From positions 422-13,387 of the forward strand of contig DMMZ01000067.1 in assembly GCA_003452915.1 (NCBI GenBank): a stretch of 12,966 nt of DNA, given 5' to 3'. Under the pieces are notes generated by a model. That model worked only from the letters and a program-made list of their open reading frames with translations, made no database searches and was not told where the DNA came from. This DNA comes from Clostridiales bacterium. Lineage in GTDB: Bacteria; Bacillota; Clostridia; Oscillospirales; CAG-382. This document shows, piece after piece, positions 6,526 to 12,966 of this stretch. The position numbers and the translations under genes are program-made. Every line of letters starts with the position of its first letter. Position 1 is the first letter of the stretch.

Positions 6526-8135
6526 TTAATCTGTATTAAATGATTTGCAATTATTTTTTTCAATCCGCTCGAATAATATCTCAGGTTCGGGTATTATATA
6601 ACCATCATTAATATTATGTGGTTTCCATTCACCTTTTATATTAAACCAATTGCATATTTTTCTTGACGAGAATGGTAAAAACGGTGTTAATAATACTGCA
6701 AGATTAACGATTACCTGTACGCAATTATATAGTGTGTTTTCACAAGATTGGGCATCAGTATTTCGTGTTATCCAAGGCTTTTCTGTGTCAAAATACTATT
6801 GCCATATCTGACAAACTCAAAGATTTCATCAAGTGCATCTTTAAAGTTTGTTTGTTCAATTTTTTTATCTACACTTAAATACAACTCTGTAATGTGTTTT
6901 TCAATATTATTATCAAATTTTCCTTTTGGTATTGTTTTGTTAAAATATCTGGATATAAACGCAAGATTTCGATTTACAAAATTACCGTAAGCTCCTAGTA
7001 ATTCTCCATTGTGGCTCTTAAAATATTCTTTCCAGGAAAAATCTGCGTCTCTTTTTTCTGGTCCGTTTGCTATAAAGAAATATCGTAATGAATCAGGATT
7101 ATATTTATCAATTATATCCTTTATCCAAATAGCCCAATTATTACTGGTAGATATTTTTTTACCGTCAAGTGTCATGTGTTCACTTGATACGATAACATCA
7201 GGTAATCGCCAGCCACTGCCATTCGCCCATAAAAGTGTGGGTAAAATAATCGTATGAAATGGAATGTTATCCTTACCGTGAACATAATAATGCTTAGAAT
7301 TTTCACCCCAGAGTTCCTTAAAACTCGTACCCCTCTCCTCGGAAACTTGCTTACTTGCTGATAAATACCCCAAAACATTCTCTGCCCATATATAAATTTT
7401 CTTATCTTCATACCCTGCTTTTGGTACGTCTATTCCCCATTCAAGATCCCGTGTAATAGCTCTGTCACGCAATCCCTCTTTGATATATCGATTTGAGAAA
7501 GCTAAAGCATTCTTTCTCCAATTCAAGTGAGAATCTAAAAAACTTTTTAAACTATCTTCAAGTTGAGTAATAGCGATATACAAGTGTTTAGATTCTTTAA
7601 AAATAGGTGAATGATCGCAAATTGAACATGCTGGCTCGATTAAGTTCTCGGCTTCAAACACACTGTTACAAGCATCGCATTGATCACCTCGTGCTTTTTC
7701 TCCGCAGATCGGACACTTTCCGACCACTAATCTATCCACCAAAACTTTTTTACATACTTCGCAATACACTTGTGGTGAATTTTTCTCATAAATATATTTA
7801 CTTTCATACATTTTTCTATGAAATTCTATGATAAACTCTTTGTGTTCGGCTGATGATGTTTTTCCATATAGGTCATAACTGAATCCAAGTTTAAAAAAAC
7901 ATTCGCTAAATTCCTCGTGATAAAAGTCACTCACTTCCTGGGGCGATCTTTTTTCTTGTTTTGCTCGTATTGATACTGGTGTTCCATGACAATCACTGCC
8001 AGAAACGAAATAAACATCATCGCCTTTTGCACGATGATATCGTGCGATAACATCTGCTGGTAATAACGATGCTAGATGTCCGATATGCAGTGAGCCATTT
8101 GCATATGGCCATGCACTTCCAATTAATATTTTCAT
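6526..8135 (-). pseudogene. metG: Methionyl-tRNA synthetase, disrupted by one-base frameshift
   Basis: The intact frame runs from 8135 to a stop at 6768 (455 residues). Class I signatures are clear: AWPYANGSLHIGH at 8-20 (HIGH motif), a knuckle region with four Cys pairs (125/128, 141/144, 153/156, 170/173), WAENVLGYLSA at 250-260, and KISTS at 327-331 in place of KMSKS. After RYGN (residue 446) the frame breaks. Dropping to the next frame from 6795 to the stop at 6526-6528 restores YFDTEKPWITRN and a helical anticodon-binding tail with no further stops. One missing base near 6796 therefore explains it; restored, the protein is 536 residues and lacks the C-terminal tRNA-binding extension found in long MetRS forms. 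As written, the product loses the last 90 or so residues and part of the anticodon domain. It may be a second, accessory MetRS. The clean tail means a recent mutation or a sequence error. Confidence 0.9.
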
Positions 8136-8203
8136 AAATTAAACCATTCCTTTCATAAATGATAACCAAGAAGCAAAATGAATAAAAAATAATCCTCCTC
8201 TCC

Positions 8204-8555
8204 GAAAAAATTACTTTTCCGGGGACGAGAACGTCTTGTATGCAAGTCATTACGACATTGCGAACTTATCCGCTTCGTGTTACCACCCCAAATTTATCTG
8301 TTTCTCACGAAACAGACCTTTTTAGCTACGGATAAGAAATGGTTTATCGATAGCATATCACTATGACGGGTGAACCCGTCGCAGTCTAAAACAATAAAAT
8401 ATTTATCTTTATTGTTTTCGGTGCGAAGCTCCAAGACCATGTTCGGCAATATCTATAGTTTGCGTACAAACTCATTACCCATTCTCAGCAACTGGGTTCT
8501 CTGTAAAATTTTCTATTGCTTACTCTTCTCTTCAACGCTTTTGTTTGTTCAGTGT
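8204..8555 (-). ncRNA. T-box leader with Met (AUG) specifier
   Basis: On the minus strand the T-box GGGGTGGTAACACG (8276-8289) matches the consensus at 11 of 14 positions, and its TGGT would pair with an ACCA tRNA end, as tRNA-Met has. In Stem I, gcaata pairs with tattgc above the specifier loop; the 5' side reads agagtaa and the 3' side cgaac followed by atg (8438-8440), the expected place for the specifier. A hairpin at 8365-8380 (GACGGG/CCCGTC) and a stem III-like hairpin at 8298-8315 (CTGTTTC/GAAACAG) follow. An 8-bp inverted repeat (8329-8336 with 8265-8272) brackets the latter and the T-box. The terminator is less standard: ggggacga (8221-8228) pairs only in part with the T-box strand and the T-run is at 8205-8210. 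It controls the synthetase gene at 8135. Confidence 0.92.
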
Positions 8556-8561
8556 TAATAC

Positions 8562-8590
8562 AATATATCACTTTTTATATTATATGTCAA
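8562..8590 (-). promoter_or_regulatory. Promoter of the T-box leader and metG
   Basis: On the minus strand a perfect TTGACA (8585-8590) and TATATT (8562-8567) are exactly 17 bases apart. It is the strongest vegetative promoter in the window, consistent with control left to the T-box downstream. Confidence 0.85.
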
Positions 8591-8616
8591 TACTCGAATT
8601 TTTTATAAAATTTCAC

Positions 8617-8671
8617 TTTACCTATATTTAACTTTAATATTCTTTTAGACTTTACAAAACTCCTCTATTAT
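8617..8671 (+). promoter_or_regulatory. Candidate Pho box and promoter of the pst genes
   Basis: TTTACC (8617-8622) and TTAACT (8628-8633) are spaced 11 bases start to start, and TTTACA (8651-8656) lies 23 bases further on; Gram-positive PhoP proteins bind TTAACA-like hexamers at 11-base steps. TATTAT (8666-8671) could be the -10 box, with a poor -35 (ttttag), as activator-dependent promoters often have. A short dyad, acgat (8680-8684) with atcgt (8690-8694), follows. The assignment rests on pattern only. Confidence 0.45.
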
Positions 8672-8732
8672 ATGCTTATACGATAAATAATCGTGTTAAA
8701 AAAGTTAATAATATAAAAAAGGAGTATAGGAA

Positions 8733-9599
8733 ATGAAAAAAACAATTTCGATGATTATCACAGGGATTTTACTTTTAGCAACAATGGCAGGATGTTCAGG
8801 AAGCGGATTTGATCCTAAGAATGACATTACAGTTATTTCACGTGAAGAGGGTTCTGGAACAAGAGGTGCATTTATTGAGCTGTTCGGTATTGAAGAAAAA
8901 GATCAAAGCGGAAAAAAGGTTGATAAAACAATCTCAACAGCAGATATCAACAACAGCACCGGCATAGTATTAACAAGTACCTCGGGCAATAAAAATGCAA
9001 TTGGTTATATATCGTTAGGTTCATTAAACGATACAGTTAAAGCAGTTAAAATCGATGGTGTTGAAGCAACTGTTGCTAATGTTAAAAACGGTACTTACAA
9101 AATTTCCAGACCATTCAATATTGCAACAAAAGGCGATGTTTCTGAAGTAACACAGGATTTCATAAACTTTATTCTTTCCGCAGACGGTCAGGCAGTTGTT
9201 GAGGAAAAAGGATATATTATGGTTTCAACCGCAGCAGCTTATTCAGGTACAAAGCCATCTGGAAAAGTCGTGGTTGCAGGTTCTTCATCGGTATCTCCTG
9301 TAATGGAAAAATTAGCAGAAGCATATAAAAAGATTAACACTAACGCTACCATAGAAATACAACAAAGCGATTCTACAACAGGTATGAACAGTGCGAAGGA
9401 TGGAATTTGCGATATCGGTATGGCTTCCCGCGAGTTAAAAGACAGTGAAACCGAAGCAGGTTTAACCGCAACTGTAATAGCTTTAGACGGTATTGCAGTT
9501 ATCGTTAATAAAGATAACACGGTAGAAAATCTGACAGTTGAGCAAGTTAAAAATATATATACAGGCTCAAGCACCAAATGGTCGGACGTAATAGAATAA
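8733..9599 (+). CDS. pstS: Phosphate-binding lipoprotein of the Pst transporter
   Basis: This 288-residue protein captures phosphate outside the membrane and hands it to PstC/PstA. The N-terminus is a lipoprotein signal with lipobox MAGC (Cys21). Residues 31-165 hold the SREEGSGTRGAF loop (36-47), NAIGYISLGS and RPFNI. Residues 177-288 begin with VVVAGSSSVSPVMEKL, carry CDIGMASREL (226-235) and end with a KNIYTGSSTKWSDV segment. Compared with E. coli PstS, the two parts are in swapped order, but pneumococcal PstS, as I recall it, has the same order and nearly the same length, so this is a known Gram-positive form. The start follows AAGGAG at 8719-8724. It leads the pst genes and is separated from pstC by 109 bases with a hairpin. 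Confidence 0.93.
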   Translation: MKKTISMIITGILLLATMAGCSGSGFDPKNDITVISREEGSGTRGAFIELFGIEEKDQSGKKVDKTISTADINNSTGIVLTSTSGNKNAIGYISLGSLNDTVKAVKIDGVEATVANVKNGTYKISRPFNIATKGDVSEVTQDFINFILSADGQAVVEEKGYIMVSTAAAYSGTKPSGKVVVAGSSSVSPVMEKLAEAYKKINTNATIEIQQSDSTTGMNSAKDGICDIGMASRELKDSETEAGLTATVIALDGIAVIVNKDNTVENLTVEQVKNIYTGSSTKWSDVIE

Positions 9600-9623
9600 G
9601 TTTGAACGTACAAAAAAGTCACT

Positions 9624-9648
9624 TGCCAGTCGGATAGCACGACTGGCA
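9624..9648 (+). other. Hairpin between pstS and pstC
   Basis: tgccagtcg (9624-9632) and cgactggca (9640-9648) pair perfectly over 9 bp around a 7-base loop. No T-run follows, so it is unlikely to stop transcription fully. A hairpin here could protect the pstS message or reduce read-through, raising the binding protein over the membrane parts. Confidence 0.6.
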
Positions 9649-9708
9649 TCTGCGCTATTAAATTTAATATACAATTATGTGTGTCCGCACTGGACTTATG
9701 GAGTTTAA

Positions 9709-10560
9709 ATGAAAAAATATAAAGAAAACTTAATGCGAATTGTATTTTTGATTTCAGCTTGTATATCAATTCTGGCTGTTGCATTAATATGTATTTTCTT
9801 ATTCGCAAATGGCATTCCTGCAATGAGTAAGATAGGATTTTTTAAGTTTTTATCAGGAACAACATGGAATCCGACAGCCGATGTTTTCGGAATATTCCCT
9901 ATGATTCTCGGAAGTATTTATGTTACAGCAGGAGCAATTCTGATTGGTGTTCCAATCGGAATTTTAACAGCAATATTTATGGCTCATTTCTGTCCAAAAT
10001 GGATGTATAAGATTTTAAAACCTTTTATTAATTTACTTGCCGGTATTCCGTCGGTTGTATATGGTTTTTTTGGACTTATGGTAATTGTTCCGACAATCCG
10101 CAATATGTTCGGAGGAAGTGGTTCAAGTATGCTTGCAGCTTCGATTGTACTTGGAATAATGATATTACCTACTATAATCGGTGTGTCGGAAGCTTCATTA
10201 AAAGCGGTTCCGATAAGTTATTATGAAGGCTCACTCGCACTCGGAGCAAGCCACGAACGAAGTGTGTTCTTTTCTGTTTTACCTGCAGCAAAATCCGGTA
10301 TATCAGCAAGTGTGATACTTGGTATTGGCAGAGCAATCGGCGAGACAATGGCGGTAATAATGGTTGCCGGAAATCAGGCTATTATTCCGAACGGAATACT
10401 TAAAGGACTTCGTACACTAACAGCTAACATAGTTATGGAAATGGGTTATGCAGCAGATTTACATCGTGAAGCTTTGATTGCTACGGGTGTAGTCTTATTT
10501 GTATTTATTTTAATCATTAATCTTACATTCTCTTTAATTAAAAGGAGGATGCAAAATTGA
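9709..10560 (+). CDS. pstC: Phosphate ABC transporter permease PstC
   Basis: This 283-residue integral membrane protein forms half of the phosphate channel. It has about six hydrophobic helices (the first near 10-33, the last near 257-276). The typical segments are GIPSVVYGFFGL at 112-123, the cytoplasmic loop that contacts PstB (EGSLALGASHERSVFFSVLP, 173-192), and GIGRAIGETMAV at 205-216. Length fits the family. The ATG at 9709 has GGAG at 9700-9703 with short spacing. The stop overlaps the pstA start by four bases, pointing to coupled translation. Confidence 0.95.
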   Translation: MKKYKENLMRIVFLISACISILAVALICIFLFANGIPAMSKIGFFKFLSGTTWNPTADVFGIFPMILGSIYVTAGAILIGVPIGILTAIFMAHFCPKWMYKILKPFINLLAGIPSVVYGFFGLMVIVPTIRNMFGGSGSSMLAASIVLGIMILPTIIGVSEASLKAVPISYYEGSLALGASHERSVFFSVLPAAKSGISASVILGIGRAIGETMAVIMVAGNQAIIPNGILKGLRTLTANIVMEMGYAADLHREALIATGVVLFVFILIINLTFSLIKRRMQN

Positions 10561-11393
10561 AAAAGCCAAATTTACAATCAATTTTTCTTAGATCAATAGT
10601 TTATCTGGCAATTTTACTTACTGTATCAACTCTTCTTTTAATTATAGGATATATTTTAATAAAAGGAATACCCCATATAACGCTGGATTTATTCAGCTTA
10701 GAATACACAAGTGAGAATGTTTCCTTGTTTCCTGCAATGATTAATACTGTTACGATGACTGTTTTATCATTATTAATAGCTGCACCACTTGGCATTTTTT
10801 CTGCAATATATCTTGTTGAATATGCAAAAAGAGGAAACAAGTTGGTTTCTGTTATTCGTACAACGGCTGAAACATTATCGGGCATTCCTTCAATTGTTTA
10901 TGGTCTGTTTGGTTATTTACTGTTTGTTGCTGCACTTGGATGGGGCTATTCACTCCTTGCAGGTGCTTTTACGCTTTCGATTATGATTTTGCCGTTAATT
11001 ATCCGAACAACCGAAGAGGCATTGAAATCAATACCCGATGCATATCGCGAGGGCAGCTTCGGGCTTGGAGCAGGTAAATTACGTACTGTGTTCAGAATAG
11101 TATTGCCGTCAGCAGTTCCTGGAATATTAGCTGGTATAGTATTGTCTGTAGGCAGAATTGTCGGCGAAACTGCTGCACTAATTTATACAGCAGGTACGGT
11201 AGCGCAAATTCCTGATAACCTGATGTCGAGCGGTAGAACATTGTCAATACATTTGTATGCATTATGGGTAGAAGGCTTAAATGCTAATCAAGCATATGCA
11301 ACAGCAGTTGTACTTCTTGTTATAGTAATTTTTTTAAATGCGTTCTCGGCATATATTGCAAAATGGATTTCGAAAGGAAAAACACATGGATAA
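10557..11393 (+). CDS. pstA: Phosphate ABC transporter permease PstA
   Basis: This 278-residue permease pairs with PstC. It starts at TTG (10557-10559), chosen because AAGGAGG at 10542-10548 stands 8 bases upstream and TTGA overlaps the pstC stop. Recognisable parts are the long first helix (12-36), LSGIPSIVYGLFGYL at 107-121, the ATPase-contact loop REGSFGLGAGKLRTVFRIVLP at about 164-184 in two segments, and SVGRIVGETAAL at 197-208. Its last eight bases overlap the start of pstB. Confidence 0.95.
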   Translation: MKKPNLQSIFLRSIVYLAILLTVSTLLLIIGYILIKGIPHITLDLFSLEYTSENVSLFPAMINTVTMTVLSLLIAAPLGIFSAIYLVEYAKRGNKLVSVIRTTAETLSGIPSIVYGLFGYLLFVAALGWGYSLLAGAFTLSIMILPLIIRTTEEALKSIPDAYREGSFGLGAGKLRTVFRIVLPSAVPGILAGIVLSVGRIVGETAALIYTAGTVAQIPDNLMSSGRTLSIHLYALWVEGLNANQAYATAVVLLVIVIFLNAFSAYIAKWISKGKTHG

Positions 11394-12135
11394 GTTTAAT
11401 ATAGAAAAATTGAACCTTTATTACGGCAATTTTCAAGCTTTAAAGGATGTATATTTGAACATACCTACTAATGAAATAACAGCTTTTATCGGACCGTCAG
11501 GATGCGGAAAGTCAACGCTTTTAAAGACCTTAAACCGCATGAACGACTTAATAGAAGATTGTAAAATAGATGGTAAGGTGTTGCTTGACGGTCAGGATGT
11601 TTACGGTAATATGGATACGAGTTTACTCCGAAAACGTGTAGGTATGGTTTTTCAAAAACCAAACCCTTTTCCGATGAGTGTTTATGAAAACATAGCATAC
11701 GGTCCTAAGACACACGGTATAAAGAATAAAGCAAGGTTAGATGATATTGTAGAGCGTTCTCTTACAGATGCTGCAATATGGGGAGAATTAAAAGATCGTC
11801 TTAAAAAAAGTGCATTAGGGCTTTCAGGCGGTCAGCAGCAGCGTCTTTGCATAGCTAGAGCATTGGCGGTTGGGCCGGAAGTGTTGCTTATGGATGAACC
11901 CACAAGTGCTCTTGACCCTATTTCAACAAGTAAGATAGAAGATCTTGCAATTGAATTGAAAAATAAGTATACTATAGTTATCGTTACTCATAATATGCAA
12001 CAAGCAACTCGAATTTCTGATAAAACAGCATTCTTTTTACTCGGTGATGTTATAGAATACGGAAAAACCGAAGAAATGTTCTCTAACCCGCAAGATAAAC
12101 GTACCGAGGATTATATTACAGGAAGGTTTGGCTAA
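11386..12135 (+). CDS. pstB: Phosphate ABC transporter ATPase PstB
   Basis: This is the cytoplasmic ATPase driving phosphate import, 249 residues. The start is ATG at 11386, inside the end of pstA and after AAAGGAA at 11374-11379; an in-frame reading further upstream only covers pstA sequence. All catalytic parts are present: Walker A GPSGCGKST (36-44), Q-loop at Gln90 within MVFQKPNPFPMS, signature LSGGQQQR (146-153), Walker B LLMDE (167-171), D-loop SALD, and switch His202. The KPNPFPMSVYEN stretch is typical of PstB among ABC ATPases. Confidence 0.97.
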   Translation: MDKFNIEKLNLYYGNFQALKDVYLNIPTNEITAFIGPSGCGKSTLLKTLNRMNDLIEDCKIDGKVLLDGQDVYGNMDTSLLRKRVGMVFQKPNPFPMSVYENIAYGPKTHGIKNKARLDDIVERSLTDAAIWGELKDRLKKSALGLSGGQQQRLCIARALAVGPEVLLMDEPTSALDPISTSKIEDLAIELKNKYTIVIVTHNMQQATRISDKTAFFLLGDVIEYGKTEEMFSNPQDKRTEDYITGRFG

Positions 12136-12190
12136 AAAAAGTTAAATTCAAGGAAAACAAAACAGTTAAAAATTCCTAATTATACTCCGC

Positions 12191-12222
12191 TATAACCATA
12201 ATGCCAACGAATAATGGTTATA
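12191..12222. repeat. Dyad in the pstB-phoU gap
   Basis: tataaccat (12191-12199) and atggttata (12214-12222) are exact 9-bp inverted repeats around 14 bases. A second possible pairing is ccaacga (12204-12210) with tcgttgg (12252-12258). A -10-like TATAAT lies at 12233-12238 without a good -35. The gap may hold a leader structure or a secondary promoter for phoU. No T-run marks a terminator. Confidence 0.45.
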
Positions 12223-12274
12223 TATCTACCTTTATAATATTTATTTTATTGTCGTTGGAGAAACGGGACTTTTT

Positions 12275-12916
12275 ATGAGAAATAAATTTGATTTACAGCT
12301 TGAAGAATTGAACAACGACTTGATTTCTATGGGTGCTCTTTGTGAAACAGCAATAGCAAATGCAGTAAAAGCATTGAATAACAATGATATGATTCTTGCT
12401 GAAAAAGCTATAATAACCGAAAAAGAAATTGACCAAAAAGAAAAAGATATAGAAACTCTTTGTCTTAAACTGCTTTTACAACAGCAGCCTGTGGCAAAAG
12501 ATCTACGCCTGATTTCGTCTGCTCTTAAAATGATTACCGATATGGAGCGAATTGGTGATCAGGCAGCTGATATAGCAGAAATTGTTACTTTTATAGACCT
12601 TTCTGAGAGTAAAAATAACGTGCATATATCTGATATGGCGGAAGCTACCAGAAAAATGGTTACCGAGAGTATTGATGCGTTTGTAAAGCGTGATTTGGGT
12701 CTTGCACATAGTGTTATTGGTTATGATGATGTTGTCGATAATTTATTCACAACAATAAAAAAGGATTTAATAGAATTAATAGCAAGCGATATTAAATATG
12801 GAGAACAGGCACTTGACATTCTTATGATTGCAAAATATCTTGAGCGTATTGGCGACCATGCTGTAAACATTGCAGAGTGGGTTGTTTTTGCAATAACCGG
12901 TACGCATAAAGAATAA
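12275..12916 (+). CDS. phoU: Phosphate signalling protein PhoU
   Basis: This 213-residue cytoplasmic all-helical protein has two PhoU three-helix units. The metal-binding signatures are ERIGDQAADIAE at 91-102 and ERIGDHAVNIAE at 190-201, each preceded by the family's conserved helix (QQPVAKDLRLISSALKMI and ALDILMIAKYL). PhoU restrains the transporter and the phosphate sensor kinase when phosphate is plentiful; in clostridia and other bacteria it sits last in the pst set, as here. Its ribosome site is unusual: the nearest GGAG is at 12257-12260, 14 bases before the ATG, with only cggga nearer, so translation may be weak or controlled by the dyads in the 139-base gap. A phoP/phoR pair is not in the window. 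Confidence 0.95.
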   Translation: MRNKFDLQLEELNNDLISMGALCETAIANAVKALNNNDMILAEKAIITEKEIDQKEKDIETLCLKLLLQQQPVAKDLRLISSALKMITDMERIGDQAADIAEIVTFIDLSESKNNVHISDMAEATRKMVTESIDAFVKRDLGLAHSVIGYDDVVDNLFTTIKKDLIELIASDIKYGEQALDILMIAKYLERIGDHAVNIAEWVVFAITGTHKE

Positions 12917-12966
12917 TAATACCCTATTAGAAAGGTATGTAAAAAGTTTAAAAGATAAATCTTTCA

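Noticed and set aside
9239..9823. Minus-strand ORF of 194 codons across pstS and pstC
   Set aside because: It lies antisense to two clear genes and the hairpin between them and resembles no family I know.
12917..12966. Start of another gene at the right edge
   Set aside because: agaaagg is followed by atgtaa, which stops at once, and no other start fits. The aaagataaatcttt palindrome near the end may begin a terminator but the window ends there.
1..12966. CRISPR arrays, tRNA or rRNA genes, replication origins
   Set aside because: I saw no regularly spaced repeats, no cloverleaf-like tRNA sequence and no rRNA-like stretch on either strand.

Overview
The window looks like a stretch of chromosome from a low-GC Firmicute, most likely a clostridium (Oscillospiraceae/Ruminococcaceae type). 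This is inferred from the AT-rich composition, the strong AGGAGG-type ribosome sites, a Met-type T-box leader, an AbrB-type regulator, a Ser/Asp/Glu-rich stalk on a surface protein, and a PstS with the gene order of its halves seen in Gram-positives. No 16S or other taxonomic marker is present, so this is not firm.

Layout. Positions 1-792 hold the 3' part of a frameshifted DDE transposase that runs off the left edge. Positions 985-1497 hold a complete but internally deleted IS1595-type element, with inverted ends, a 9-bp flanking duplication, and an ORF joining the transposase N-terminal zinc ribbon to its C-terminal tail. Positions 1756-3002 carry a minus-strand secreted, membrane-anchored CBM9-like protein with terminator, promoter and a perfect 10-bp dyad at the transcript start. 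Positions 3151-4170 carry a divergent regulator pair: an AbrB/zinc-ribbon protein (minus) and a small XRE protein (plus), with interleaved promoters and dyads. Positions 4179-6518 carry a divergent sugar module: a family 4 alpha-galactosidase (melA, minus) and an AraC-type regulator (plus). Positions 6526-8590 carry a methionyl-tRNA synthetase gene (minus) behind a T-box leader with a Met (AUG) specifier; one missing base near 6795 breaks the gene. Positions 8617-12916 carry the high-affinity phosphate uptake set pstS-pstC-pstA-pstB-phoU on the plus strand, with a possible Pho box in front.

How the genes work together. PstS captures phosphate outside the membrane, PstC and PstA form the channel, PstB powers it, and PhoU links transporter state to phosphate signalling. 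The AraC protein probably senses an alpha-galactoside-derived sugar and controls melA. The T-box leader should raise synthetase expression when uncharged tRNA-Met accumulates, but as written the gene makes a product lacking its last 90 or so residues.

I found no clear new multi-gene system. The points most worth a second look are the mini-IS1595 element, the T-box-controlled but frameshifted synthetase, the dyads around the surface-protein and AbrB/XRE promoters, and the permuted PstS.
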